Counted from the first letter of the stretch, positions 1 through 10,791 are shown. The stretch is 64,000 nt of DNA from Gnetum montanum (GCA_015680685.1 MNCI01008026.1:290514-354513); one strand, 5' to 3'. The notes: generated from the letters alone by a model not told the origin. Made by a program: numbers and translations.

Positions 1-11
1 TTTAATTTTAG

Positions 12-125
12 AGAGAAACTACCACTCTAATTTTAGAGTAACCGCTCTAATAATTACCACTCTAATTATTGGAGTAACCACCCTAATAATTACCACTCTA
101 ATTATTAGAGTAATTGCTCTCATCA
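12..125. repeat. AT-rich short palindromic tandem repeat
   Basis: Alternating units of CTCTAATTATTAGAGTAA and ACCACTCTAATAATTACC follow one another for about 110 bases. Each unit is nearly its own reverse complement, so the tract could fold into a run of small hairpins. It lies at the window edge and may continue upstream. An ambiguous base sits just after it, at 126. From 127 to 413 I see only AT-rich sequence with a T run near 150-164. Confidence 0.6.
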
Positions 126-413
126 NCACTATATGTTTTAGAGGTAAATATTTTTTTTTTTTTTAAGTTTTGAGTTCCAACACCCATCCCCCTCTCCCAA
201 GCAATAAGTTGTATGTTTTAAACAAGTAATGCCTTTTTTGATAGAGTAGTACATTGATATTCTTTTATTTTTTTAGAAGAAATGTTAAACCCAAACCATT
301 TTTAAACCATATTTATTGCTAACACATACAACTAATATGAATCATACCTCGTGTAACTTGAACCAATGAAGTTGCACATTGTGATAGTAGGGTCATACCT
401 TACCATGCACAAA

Positions 414-555
414 CAATGAGGCATTAGCTTAGTAGTAAGATACTTGATTTGGAAGCTCCAATTCATGGATTCCATTTTGGTGGGCAATGTTGAGTTATAT
501 AAAGTTATATCTTAAGACGTATCTATGTTTCACTTATTTTTGGTTCCAACACCCC
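414..555 (+). repeat. tRNA-like SINE-like repeat, family 1, copy 1
   Basis: It has a Pol III A-box-like stretch (TTAGCTTAGTAGTAAG), then about 30 bases later a degenerate B-box-like stretch around CATGGATTCCATTTTGG. A conserved tail follows (GAGTTATATAAAGTT) and ends in GGTTCCAACACCCC. The same arrangement recurs at 7635-7790, 7914-8040, 8404-8540, 8655-8755 and 9023-9165 on either strand. The tRNA origin is inferred from box spacing; no copy folds as an intact tRNA gene. Confidence 0.5.
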
Positions 556-979
556 CTATTATGCACAAACTTGGTCATATATCAATCCATCCGTGAAGAA
601 GTTAACTAAGTGACCTTTAATCAAAAGTGAATCAAGAAAGCTACAAGTCTCGCACCTTAAGAACCCGCATGGAATTTTAATGAGGGAACAACGTGGGCCA
701 ATACATCGCGGCCAGAAGAACCGTATTCTATATATAGGATATACGTTTGAAAGTCGCAACCGTCTGGGTCGCTGAGCCCCGAGTGACCAAATTAATACAT
801 GTCATGTTATTCCAAGCTTTTCCATATTTCTCGAAAGCAGAGCGAATAATTGGTCCAAGAGAAATATTCGTTTTACTTTTTCTTTTTCCCTTATTGCGGT
901 TAATTGCCCATATATTTTTTATTTTTTATTTATTTATATATTCTGGTTTCGCACGGCCAAGAAACCCTCCAGGTATGCC
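556..979. other. Intergenic region upstream of the gene
   Basis: No convincing gene is seen. Short open frames on both strands lack codon structure or recognisable motifs. The stretch is presumably the distal promoter of the gene starting at 1621. The AT-rich part just upstream of the TATA box (about 870-945) is a T-rich tract. Confidence 0.4.
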
Positions 980-987
980 TATATATA
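980..987 (+). promoter_or_regulatory. Candidate TATA box of the 1621-5394 gene
   Basis: TATATATA followed by CAG stands about 640 bases before the start codon and would place transcription start near 1010-1020. The GC content rises downstream of it, as in a transcribed leader. No cap-site data are available, so this is an inference from position and motif. Confidence 0.4.
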
Positions 988-1009
988 CAGTGGAGGCGAA
1001 GACAATTCG

Positions 1010-1620
1010 ACGCAAAGTTGGGAGGGATCTTCTTGGGCGATTGCTCAAGTTTTCTTGCGATTGTTAAGCGAGGGCTCGTCGTCTGAGGTTTTGGTTCTTT
1101 CTCTGCCACGTTCAAAACCTCTCCCTCCCTCTGTGAAACCTCTGAGATCTGCAGATTCTTCGTCGCAATAACGAGTTCTGTTGAACTTTTTAGCTGGTTC
1201 TCTGCAGTCGAACACCAATTTCATTTGAAATCTGTTGAAAACCCTAACAAGAACATCAACTTCGTTTCAAGAAATTTCTTTCACACCTTGATCAAAAACC
1301 CTCGCAAGCGCTCTCGCAGAGGTATTAGATCTGCCGCGATGTTAAATCGCTACGAGGGTTTTTTCCTAACATTTATGGATTTGTTTTTTTTCGATTGTTT
1401 GTTTGAAAACCCTATCGATGATGAATGCCTGCAGCTCGGCTGGTTCGGCTGCTCCTCCTGTGCCGCGGGATCCGCGGGCTGCTTTGAAACAAACGGAGGT
1501 GAAAGAACGAACGAATTCATCGAAACCACCAAGTTTAACGGAAACGAAATACACAAATTTAATCTGCTTAGGTTTGTTGAATAGCGATCGATCTTGATCG
1601 AGCATCAAAGTCGATCCAAG
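1010..1620 (+). other. Probable 5' leader, with AAACCCTAA telo-box motifs
   Basis: The leader is CT- and AAACCCT-rich, as in many plant 5' regions. A full telo-box AAACCCTAA lies at 1239-1247, a partial one at 1407-1414, and another full one just inside intron 1 at 1778-1786. Upstream ATGs at 1225 and 1339 would have to be bypassed or spliced out, so a leader intron is possible. The exact leader structure cannot be fixed from sequence alone. Confidence 0.4.
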
Positions 1621-4600
1621 ATGGCGCGCTGTTTTCCGTTTCCTCCGAAAGGCTATGTCAAAGCAGACGTACTTGCTGAGCGGGCTAGGCTGCAAGAGGT
1701 TTGTTTTCATCTATTGATGTCTTGGGATATTTTTATCTCATTTTTTATGTCTGTTAGGAAATATAGCTATTCTGATGAAACCCTAACTTGAAACCCTCGG
1801 GAAAAAACACACGGACAGAAAGGAGACCTCTGAGAGGATTGGCTTGAAACTGATGTCGGTAATTTGGATTGGATTGAAGTAGAACGTAGAAATCTCGAGT
1901 TGGGGTTTGGAGTGCCTTTAAATGTATCATCTTAGCGTCTGAATCAATCGATAGGTTCAGCAAACGATTTTCTGTGTGATTTTCTTCTCTGCGCCGTGTT
2001 GTCTTTGAAGTCTTTGTTTTTGCCCTTCACATCGAGGATCCCGTTTGGGCATTGTCATTGATCCTGATTGGAACGTTGTCGTTGAGGATTTTTGTTAGGA
2101 CGTCTGATCATTTGCCAGAGACTTGGGTTTGCAGTAAATCTGAGTTATTGGGTTTGCGTGTGATTGTTCAAAATGTTTGATGTTTTCATGTAATGGCCCT
2201 GATTCCTTGAGGGCTTCTGTAAATATCTTTGATTTTTCTTGTTCTGTATGTTGTTTGTTATGAAGTCCAATGTGAATTGTAACTTAAAACATTTGGACAC
2301 AGAACGTTGAAGATTAGAAGGTAAACCTTGGTTACTGTTTTACACGACACAGCAGTGCTTATTCTTATTGCGATTTTGTATTACTGTTTCCAACTATTGC
2401 GATTTTGTATTTTGACAGTTTATTCCATTGTGATGAACTTGTTTCAACTTATATTTGTTCTTACTTGTTGTCTTTCAAGCCATTGCGATATTGTATAAGA
2501 ATTTTAAGGGTTTTAATCCATTATGTGGACCTTTGGTGACACACATGGTTGCAAATAATATAAAAAGAACACTACTAAGATTTGAGTTTCTAAAATTTCC
2601 GTAATTAATTTTGTAGTTTTAATCATGCAACTTATGTTTACTGTAGTTGAAGTTTGCTTGATTGCGTACTGTCTTTATGACAATACTATTCGGCCTTTAA
2701 AATTGTTTAGGTATTTGAAATGAATGAAGAAAGATCTATGACGGAAGAAATATCTATGAAGCAGGAAAGAAAAGAAAAGAAGAGAAAAGTCCGAGATAGC
2801 GATATCAATTATAATGGGAATCTTGAAGAGAAGGAAACGAAGACACACGAAAAGAAACACAAGCACAGTGAAAAATCAAAGAGTAAGCAATGTGATCATG
2901 ATGAAACATCAAAGAGTAGGAGTGGACGTAATGATGTATCCAGTGGAGAATCAAAAAGTAAGAATGGTGGCTTTGATGATGATTCAGCGAGTGGAAAATC
3001 GAAGAGTAAACATAGTGGTTTTGGAGGATCTGATGAAAGGTCAAGTGCAAGGATGAAGTATAACTACAGTAGTAAAAGTGATGTAGCCGAGGACATGGTT
3101 AGGTTTACCGAATCTCGGAGTGAAAAGTCTAATTCTAAATATGAACGAAGTAAGGAGAAGTCAGATAAAATTGGTGAAGCAGTGAGTGAGTGTGCCAATG
3201 CAAAATTTAAATTTAAGGTTTCTCAAAAGGATACCAGCAAGGATTCTGTTATCACCAGGGCCGATTCCTCAGATAAATCAGAGAATACTCCAATGCTGTT
3301 AAGTAATGTTTTGTCAGAGAGATCCAAAGCAAATGCTCACAAATATGCTATAAATGGCACCCTGACCCAAGCAAACCAGGAGCAGCAGAAGCAGATTAAG
3401 AACGGTGGGTTTCATTGAAATGCTTTTCTAATCTTCATCTTTCTTTAGGGTGCCTTTATTTCACAGTGAGATAATATATTTTCTTTATCCTTGACTATAA
3501 CCGAAAACTGATGGTTTATATTATTTGTGCAGGGACAGTTGAAAAAGGAATGGCCCTCTGGAGCAACTTGCCTGTGCTTACAGACAAGGATAGACAAAAT
3601 AAGAGGCTGCTTCAAACTCTAAACGAGGAGTTGCCTAAAGGATCTGCAAAAAGGTCCAGCGGTTCACCAGCTACATCAATGAGAATCATGAAGTCTCAGG
3701 ACTGTACCCTTCAAATAGTTGGCAGCAAAAAGAAGGTAAATAAAAGCTGTCTGCATGATTCTGGGAATGCCTACAATGATTCATTAAAGTCTCAACATAC
3801 TTACTCTGCCTCATCTAAGTCTCGGGATTCACAAGTAGGGTCTGAGACAAAAGAGAGTAGAAAAATGAGTGAAATACATCCAGTGAATCAAAGCGCTTGT
3901 GATCAGAGTGGTACAAAGGCTACTGAAGGAACGTCTTTACCTTCCTCAGTAAGCTTAAGCAAGTGTAATCAGAATATTAAACAAAGTAATGTGCAGTCAG
4001 GTACAAATGCTAGTAAAGGAATGCCTTTGCCTTCCCCGCTAAGCTTTCGCTTTGGTAAGCGAAATATGGCTTCAGCAGATATTGAGCATGACAAAGCAGG
4101 GTCTGAGACAAAAGAGAGTAGAAAAATGAGCAAAATACATCCAGTGAATCAAAGCGCTTGTGATCAGAGTGGTACAAAGGCTACTGAAGGAACATCTTTG
4201 CCTTCCTCAGTAAGCTTAAGCACAGGTAATCAGAATATTAAACGAAGTAATGTGCAGTCAGGTACAAATGCTAGTAAAGGAATGCCTTTGCCTTCCCCGC
4301 CAAGCTTTCACTTTGGTAAGCGAAAGATGGCTTCAGCAGAGCTTGAGCATGACAAAGTAGGGTCTGAGACAAAAGAGAGTAGAAAAATGAGCGAAATACA
4401 TCCAGTGAATCAAAGCGCTTGTGATCAGAGTGGTACAAAGGCTACTGAAGGAACATCTTTGCCTTCCTCAGTAAGCTTAAGCACAGGTAATCAGAATATT
4501 AAACGAAGTAATGTGCAGTCAGGTACAAATGCTAGTAAAGGAATGCCTTTGCCTTCCCCGCCAAGCTTTCACTTTGGTAAGCGAAAGATGGCTTCAGCAG

Positions 4601-5394
4601 AGCTTGAGCATGACAAAGTAGGGTCTGAGACAAAAGAGAGTAGAAAAATGAGCGAAATACATCCAGTGAATCAAAGCGCTTGTGATCAGAGTGGTACAAA
4701 GGCTACTGAAGGAACATCTTTGCCTTCCTCAGTAAGCTTAAGCACGTGTAATCAAAATATTAAACAAAGTAATGTGCAGTCAGGTACAAATGCTAGTAAA
4801 GGAATGCCTTTGCCTTCCCCGCTAAGCTTTCGCTTTGGTAAGCGAAAGATGGCTTCAGCAGATATTGAGCATGACACTCAGCGATCAAACAAAATTTCTA
4901 AGACTCAGAAAGCTGAATCATTTTCATATAAGAAAATTCAGGAGTCTGAAAGGAAAATTTCTGAGAACGATGAAAGAATGGTGCTTTCTGGAGATCATGT
5001 CAACCAGGCAACTGATGCCACTTCTATTCCAGGAGATCAGGCAACTGATGCCCATGGCTGTTCTGTATCTAGTCTGCGTGGAGATCACGAAACGATATTA
5101 ACTGGCGTCTCTGGAAATCAAGCAGCGGAAGCTACTGGTGTTAGGGGAGATCAGGCAACTAGCACCTCTGGAAATGATGCAACCGATGCATTTAATGACA
5201 GTAGTTTTCTGCCCCTGCCAAGAATGCAAGAGTTCATCGAATATGATGATCAGTCCTGGCTGCTTTCTGCCAAAGAAAAGACATCTTCTACAAAGAAGGT
5301 TTTGCAATCTAAAGAAGCGAGTAGCGTGTGGAATAAAGCCGTTTTCTTGTCAGCAGTCAATGTGCATGCCTTACCATTTGTACTTCCGCTATAA
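1621..5394 (+). CDS. Plant-specific Lys/Ser-rich protein with MARCFPFPP N-terminus, three coding exons
   Basis: Coding exons are 1621-1698, 2711-3404 and 3533-5394. Introns 1699-2710 and 3405-3532 have GT...AG ends, and the reading frame joins cleanly (phases 0 and 1), giving about 877 residues. The start is chosen because exon 1 encodes MARCFPFPPKGY. That N-terminus, together with the C-terminal DDQSWLL and the terminal HALPFVLPL, marks an uncharacterised land-plant family usually starting MSRCFPFPPPGY and ending in a DDQEWL / ALPYV-type tail (recalled, not searched). Residues 27-257 are Lys/Ser/Glu-rich and probably disordered. Residues 360-707 are four tandem 87-residue repeats. No enzyme motif, signal peptide or membrane segment is visible. 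Basic clusters would suit a nuclear protein, but function is unknown. It is the only convincing host gene in the window. Confidence 0.85.
1699..2710 (+). other. Intron 1 of the MARCFPFPP-family gene
   Basis: The donor follows CAAGAG (GTTTGT) and the acceptor is TTGTTTAG before GTATTTGAAATG. The intron sits in phase 0 directly after the conserved first 26 residues. It contains an AAACCCTAA telo-box near its 5' end. No other gene is seen inside. Confidence 0.75.
3838..4881 (+). repeat. Four in-frame 261-bp tandem repeats (87 residues each)
   Basis: Units begin at 3838, 4099, 4360 and 4621, each with GGGTCTGAGACAAAAGAGAG, so the period is exactly 261 bases and the frame is preserved. Units 2 and 3 are almost identical (both read STGNQNIKRS and PPSFHFGKRKMASAELEHD). 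Units 1 and 4 share the variants NIKQSN and PLSFRFGKR. That pattern suggests recent internal duplication of a middle unit. The repeats are Ser/Thr/Lys-rich with a conserved FGKR patch. Confidence 0.95.
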
Positions 5395-5900
5395 AGTTCA
5401 ATTCATCGGATGGTTCTTCCAAAGGCTTCCAGATCGAGATAGTGGTCAATTTTGAGATTGTGGTCAAGTTTTCTCTGATCTGGCATAGTACTGTTTTTTG
5501 CTGTTGTCTTGAATCTGGCATCATATTGTTAATTTTCTTATGATCTGGCAAAATATCCATTTGACAAAATTGGATAGAAGTACCTTTTCATATCTTGCGA
5601 TCGTTAAAGTTGAGCTATTTGGATCAGTCAAATCCTGACGTTACAATTTTTCAGACATTTTGTGGCCTGAAGATTCCAATCCAAAAATATTTAAGCTTTT
5701 TGACAGTATGGAGTATCCATCGTTATCAGTTTTGGATTTCCTATTTCGTTTATATTTTCTTTAGAGTGAAACCCATGTATGATATGGGTGAAGAGTTTAC
5801 TCTCTACATTTGAGAGGCAATGTAAATAGTTCACAATTTTTGTTCATTATTCCTTGTTTGCCTTCCTGGCAATGAATTAAGCTGGTCCTTTGCCCAGGAT
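5395..5900 (+). other. Probable 3' UTR and downstream flank
   Basis: After the TAA stop the sequence is T-rich with no coding pattern. Weak poly(A)-like hexamers such as AATGAA occur near 5870, and a T run follows at about 5920. The end of the transcript cannot be placed exactly. From 5900 to 6395 I see no gene. Confidence 0.35.
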
Positions 5901-6395
5901 TGTAAGATGACTGCATTGTTTTTTTTTTTTTTTCATATAATTACCTCATGTATGGCAATTCATAGATTTGATTCTGATGTGTATGTTTATCTCACACGGT
6001 TATTCTCTGTTAAAGTTGGTACTTTCTGTTGAAGTTACGGAAGTTTCAGATAGCTATTATTAGTTCTGGTGCCTAATGTTCCCATATATTGGTTTTCTCT
6101 GAATGAGTGAAGCACAGCTTTTGGATTAAAGTTTAGCATTTTAGGACAGTTTTGAAGACACTATTCTAAAGGAGAGGTCATTTGCAAGTATTAGTAGGTA
6201 CCCCTGCGCAGTCATCGACAATTGTAACTACGGTAGGGATGAAGTTTGGTGACTATGGCAAGATAGAACGTTGGATAAACATAGCAATGCAGAACTTATT
6301 CTCAATAATTGCAATTGCACTCCATAATGCAGAATAATATAATTTAGAGCAACTTGTTGGGAATGATACATAATGCACTGCAATTGCTAGTTAGT

Positions 6396-6469
6396 AAATT
6401 GATACAGAAGAAGTAATGGAATGACGTTACGTTAACTACCAAATTGACACAGAAGAAGTAATGGAATGA
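6396..6469. repeat. Short direct duplication of 29 bases
   Basis: A 29-base stretch at 6396-6424 (ending AAGTAATGGAATGA) recurs at 6441-6469 with one visible difference, separated by 16 bases. No function is suggested. Confidence 0.75.
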
Positions 6470-6709
6470 TTCTCACATTGGTTTTGAAATAATCAGATAT
6501 TAATTTCCAACACTAGCACGGACATGATGTTTGGAAACATACTACTTAAACCTTTTACCGTCCAAACTGGACGCATTCGTATGCAACTTTGACTCTGCTT
6601 CAATAGAACAACATACTGCCAAACAAAGGTATAAAATGGATTTATAAAATAAATCATTCTGAGTTGCATGTCCAAAGCAAATTTGCCTATACTGACACCA
6701 CGGTGTGTT

Positions 6710-6815
6710 GCAGAACTTCAAAATTGTGAACAATGGTAAAACAGAAACACGCAACAGATTTAGAAGCAGAACTTCAAAAATTTTGAACAAACAGAAACAC
6801 ACAATAGATTTAGAA
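6710..6815. repeat. Tandem duplication of about 55 bases
   Basis: A unit starting GCAGAACTTCAAAA and ending ACAGATTTAGAA at 6710-6765 is repeated at 6766-6815 with small deletions. It lies in non-coding sequence. Confidence 0.7.
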
Positions 6816-7634
6816 GAGTTTAGGAGCAACTTACTGTAGTAGAAGTTAGGCAGAAAGGCGTTATCAAGAACAAGATTGAGACAAGCCTTAAATCTTGAGA
6901 GTATCATCACATCGTTTGATTAAGAGACACAACAGAACCAAACAGGTCTTGGAACTTTAGGAACATCAAGTGATGAGCGCCCACAAACTTGAGAGCGCTG
7001 CTTCGGTCCTTGCAGTCTAATTTGAAATGGATCTGCAGCTTGCGATTCCACAATTTCTAGGGGTAACTGGTACAACTGCACAAATAAATGGCACATGGCA
7101 ACTGCCCATAAAGTGGGTCTGGAAAATATTTTAAGCGCACAGTTCTGGAAAATATTGAAATTTAACTGGAATCTCGCCCCCTCCTTTTTGTGCTGCCGAG
7201 CAAGCAGACATACGCTACTGCCTTCACAGTTACGGGCTCGGTTTTTGCCCTTTTTGATTTTATTTTTATTTATAAGTTCAGTGAATGGGAAATGTCAGGT
7301 TTTCTCCCTAATCATGTCATATCATAGACAGTTGATTTTCTGATCGGATGATAGCTGGATGCTTTATCGTAGGTAATTGCTTTTTCGGAACCATGTAGAT
7401 AGATTCGAACTGTTTTTTTTCTTTTTTGGATGTAAATACACCGATTGAGTTCAGTTTTTAGTTTGGGTGCAATGTCTTAATTAGCGGTTCACATTATTCC
7501 AATTATGTAGAGAAGAGAGTTATTGAGAGTAACTTTTATTGTATTGAAATTGGTGGAGGGGTCGTTGGAAGATTTTATGAGAAAGATTATAGTTGGGTCA
7601 AGTGATTAGCTCCTTGTGTGCACAATATTTGTAG
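6816..7634. other. Intergenic, no recognised feature
   Basis: An 82-codon open frame at 7095 has no recognisable motif and no support from composition. I see nothing else to annotate. Confidence 0.4.
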
Positions 7635-7790
7635 GGGGTTGTTGGAACTTGAAACATTTTAAATAGTATTTACTCCTAAGATATATAGTCAAATTACAAC
7701 TTTATAACTCAACATTGATCAAAATCAAACCCATGATTTGAAGCTTCCAAATCAAGACTCTTACCACTAGGCTAAAACCTTGTTGTGAGA
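7635..7790 (-). repeat. SINE-like repeat, family 1, copy 2
   Basis: On the minus strand it reads TTAGCCTAGTGGTAAGAG (A-box-like), then CATGGGTTTGATTTTGA (B-box-like), then GAGTTATAAAGTT, ending in GTTCCAACAACCCC. It is the best preserved copy on the minus strand, with the same order and spacing as the copy at 414-555. Confidence 0.55.
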
Positions 7791-7913
7791 CAAAATTTGT
7801 AGGCAAGAGGTTGCAAATTTACACCATACTTATGACATTGTCATTTAAGTGCTTCTAAAATATCATGTTGGCTATATGTCCTAGGATGTATCTATACTCA
7901 AATAGTTTTGATA

Positions 7914-8040
7914 ACAATGAGATGTTAAACTAGTAGTAAGACTCTTGATTTCAAAGTACCAAGTTATGGGTTCAATTTTGATAGGTAATGCTGAGTTATT
8001 AAGTTCTAATTCTTTCACATAAATTGTTTTAATTTTGATA
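7914..8040 (+). repeat. SINE-like repeat, family 1, copy 3
   Basis: It contains AACTAGTAGTAAGACTCTTG, then TTATGGGTTCAATTTTG, then TGCTGAGTTAT. It is preceded by a segment (TGTTGGCTATATGTCCTA) that also precedes the copy at 8404, so the repeated unit may be longer than the tRNA-like part. Confidence 0.5.
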
Positions 8041-8149
8041 TCTCCCTCGCCCATTCCTAATTCCTATATAGCCTATCAAAAGTAGTTCAATTCATTAGAT
8101 CATCACTCACTTAGTTAGAGCTTGCATCTTGTGTTGTGTGTGTGTAAAA

Positions 8150-8345
8150 AAAAACTTAAGGCTGGTAGCATAGCCCCTATCCATATAATGGGGTAGATGT
8201 AACCTATTATAAGAATATCCTACCACAAGGTTATTCTACTATTGCCACACTTCTAAATGAAGACATGTATTGAACCCATAAGTCCTTACATTTGAGGTGA
8301 GTGCCTTGAGGTGAGTGCCTTGACCATTGCACTACATCCATGGGT
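8150..8345 (-). repeat. SINE-like repeat, family 2
   Basis: On the minus strand it reads GTAGTGCAATGGTCAAGGCA (A-box-like), then TTATGGGTTCAAT (B-box-like), followed by about 120 bases of body. The heptamer-rich segment GAGGTGAGTGCCTT is duplicated in tandem between the boxes. It differs from family 1 but has the same tRNA-like architecture. It is called by motif and spacing only. Confidence 0.45.
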
Positions 8346-8403
8346 GTATAATATCATGTTGGCTATATGTATTGGATGTACCTATAGTCAACTTGTTGGT
8401 TTA

Positions 8404-8540
8404 CTTTAACAATGAGGCTCATGGTTAGACTCTTGATTTGGAATCTTCAAGTTATAGGTTTGATTTTGGTGGACAATGCTGAGTTATAAAGTTTTAATTT
8501 GATTATATGCCTTGGAGGTAGATATTGTTAAAAACAGAAT
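8404..8540 (+). repeat. SINE-like repeat, family 1, copy 4
   Basis: It has AATGAGGCTCATGGTTAGACTC, then TTATAGGTTTGATTTTGGTGG, then GAGTTATAAAGTTTTAATTTGA and ATATGCCTTGGAGG. The order matches the other family 1 copies. Confidence 0.5.
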
Positions 8541-8654
8541 TTAAACCCCTCCCTAATATGACATACTATTATGAAATTAAAACTGAAATTTTTACTTGCA
8601 TTCACTGAGACCCCTTGGATCTATCAAATTAGTTTCAAATTTCCTTCTACAATT

Positions 8655-8755
8655 TTTTTTTTTTAAATTATAACTCAATTCTACTCACTAAAATTGAACT
8701 TATGACCTAAAGTTGCCAAGTTTAGACACTTACCACTAGGCTAAAACCTCATTAT
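8655..8755 (-). repeat. SINE-like repeat, family 1, copy 5 (partial)
   Basis: On the minus strand it reads TTAGCCTAGTGGTAAGTGTC, then CATAAGTTCAATTTTAGTG, then GAGTTATAATTTAA. The 3' tail is truncated at an A-rich/T-rich run. Confidence 0.5.
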
Positions 8756-8894
8756 TATGTTTTTTTTTAAAAAATTTCTATGAAAGTTTCATACTAGCTA
8801 TATGTCTAAGGGGTACATATAGTCATCTAGTTCTAGTTTTGACACTTGCCCTCATATAGCCAATATACACAATGAAAGATGACTTTGTTAGTTA

Positions 8895-9000
8895 TGTCAT
8901 TGTCAGCAATGTATTGCTCACTTGGTTAGAGTATGTGGCTTATGATGTGCAAGTCATATGTTCAATCCCAAGAGGTATGCTAATTTAACATTGTTATATT
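8895..9000 (+). repeat. tRNA-like repeat, family 3
   Basis: TTGCTCACTTGGTTAGAG resembles a tRNA D-arm/A-box, and 30 bases downstream CATATGTTCAATCCC resembles a T-arm/B-box. The intervening GGCTTATGATG is anticodon-arm-like. The stems do not pair well enough for a functional tRNA gene, so I call it a tRNA-derived repeat. Confidence 0.45.
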
Positions 9001-9022
9001 CCTTTGTAATTCTTCTAAAATG

Positions 9023-9165
9023 ATGAGGTGTTAACCTAATGGAAAAATTTTTGACTTGAAAGCTGTAAGTCATGGGTTCAATTTTGGTGGGCAATGTTTA
9101 GTTATAAAGTTCTAATAGGACTATATCTCTTGGGGTGTATCTATATTATAATTATTTTGCAATTG
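9023..9165 (+). repeat. SINE-like repeat, family 1, copy 6
   Basis: It has AACCTAATGGAAAAATTTTTG, then CATGGGTTCAATTTTGGTGG, then TTAGTTATAAAGTTCTAAT and CTTGGGGTGTATC. The B-box-like stretch is the best preserved in the family; the A box is decayed. Confidence 0.5.
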
Positions 9166-9300
9166 CAAAAGCTCCCCTCTATAATTCTTCTAAAATATCC
9201 CCATTATACAAGTAAGATGTTATAAGTTCAAGTTATACCTGATGTGTGCTCATGTACTATCTAGGTTCTACTAAAGTAGGATGTTGGTTATATGTCTTAG

Positions 9301-9725
9301 GGCAAGTCTTGTGTTCAGGAGGAAGATGGGGTGTCAAACCCTAACAATAATATTAATAATAAGCAAAAAATTTAGACTACATTACATGCTTAACACTAAG
9401 TAGAAAACATCAAAAACAACATGGAAAGGAAAAAACTTTCCAATTTTAGGGATGTTTGCTCAGGTATACTATCTTACAATTAATGCTTTGAAAAATCAAG
9501 AAAGGAAAATTAATTATTAGTATGGAGGATGATCCCACTCATAACAACATTTACATCACTTTCAACATCCATACTTGAACTTAAAATAGCAAAAGGATTC
9601 AAGGGTAGTAATAGAAAAATTTGGCAAAATACCAACTTTTTTATGAAAGGAAAAAGAAAATGATAGCATCATAATTAATCTTACATTGAAAATTTTTTCC
9701 ATTAACTATAGCCCACTAATAAAGC
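9301..9725. other. Intergenic, no recognised feature
   Basis: AT-rich sequence separates the SINE-like cluster from the first LTR. I see no open frame with codon structure and no repeat boundary. Confidence 0.35.
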
Positions 9726-10648
9726 ATGAAAATTATCCTAGTTGGCTAAGACATCACATCTACGATTTTTATCTACTATATCGCATCTACGATATCATAG
9801 CTGCTATACACATCTCCTATATTGTAGGCTAAGAGTCTATGTAGCAAGTAAGATTTTGTAATTGCAATAAATGCCTATAAATATGAGTCACCTATCATGT
9901 TTGTAGCACCTTTGGTTATTCTAGTAGGCAAACTCTTGCATTTTTCTTCTATAGGACTTAGCCAAATTTCCCTCTAAGTGCCAGCAACATGGATTAAGTT
10001 GATTGTAGGGGGTTTTATTGGAGTGCAAGATGTACTTAGATACTTCTACATGATGGTAATAAAATCAATATTAATTCTTTCCATTGCAGCACTTGGATTA
10101 GCACTTTGTTTATTTTCAGCATTTTACTCTGAATGCACTTTACTTTCCAATACCTAGTAATTTAATATTTTATTCCATAATAGTGTGAGTATGACCACTT
10201 TAAGCATAATATATTAATGTTTGGTAATCCCAACAGTGGATACACCTAGTAGTTAATACTTCGTAACCTAGTAGTAGATACTTTGTAACCTAGTAGCATT
10301 AATATAGGTTTAGAATGGGTACAGAAAGTAAGCATGAATGCTCTACACTTAGGATAGCTTAGATTACTCGTAATTCCATAGTTAGTTAGAAATTAATATT
10401 TTAATCACTTTATCGTGTTAATATTTTAATGATAAAAATAACAAAAATATAAATATCTTATGCCTCAATCTCACTTAACCATACCCACCAACCTACCATA
10501 AGTGATGATTGGAAAGACAATGACTAACGACATTGCACTTAATTATTTAGGATACTATTAGCTCAAGGTTCCATGAAATTCGACTAGATCATGCTTACAT
10601 GCTTGTGATTTGTATAGTTGGACATAGGGGGGCACTCACTACTCATCA
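9726..10648 (+). repeat. Element B 5' LTR
   Basis: It ends in ACTACTCATCA directly before a tRNA-Asp-type PBS. The U3 carries several GATATC-like motifs (about 9757-9800) before a TATA box TATAAATA at 9876-9883, matching the layout of the other LTRs. The right edge is firm; the left edge is placed by analogy with elements D and G, whose TATA lies about 125 bases into the LTR. Confidence 0.65.
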
Positions 10649-10668
10649 TTGGCATCGCTGTTGGGGAA
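10649..10668 (+). other. Element B primer-binding site
   Basis: TTGGCATCGCTGTTGGGGAA directly follows the LTR. It matches the complement of the plant tRNA-Asp 3' end (TGGCGCCGTTGCCGGGGA) with a few changes. Confidence 0.7.
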
Positions 10669-10791
10669 CTATTATATGCTAAGTGTTGTAGATAATTAAA
10701 TCATACAAAAATCATTGTAGAAACATAACAAGTCACCATTAGAAAAATAATAATATTTTATTAAAGACACACTATAAGAACAAACTGAAAG

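Noticed and set aside
747-1067. Open frame of 106 codons upstream of the gene
   Set aside because: It overlaps the TATA box and T-rich promoter, has no family-like motif, and other frames overlap it equally well.
1225-1584. Open frame of 119 codons just before the start codon
   Set aside because: It lies in the probable leader, is out of frame with the MARCFPFPP start, and its composition is that of the leader; kept only as a possible uORF.
3838-4881. CRISPR-like or satellite array
   Set aside because: The repeat has no spacers, is in frame and lies within a spliced plant gene.
8895-9000. A real tRNA gene
   Set aside because: Box-like stretches are present but the acceptor and anticodon stems do not pair; more likely a tRNA-derived repeat.
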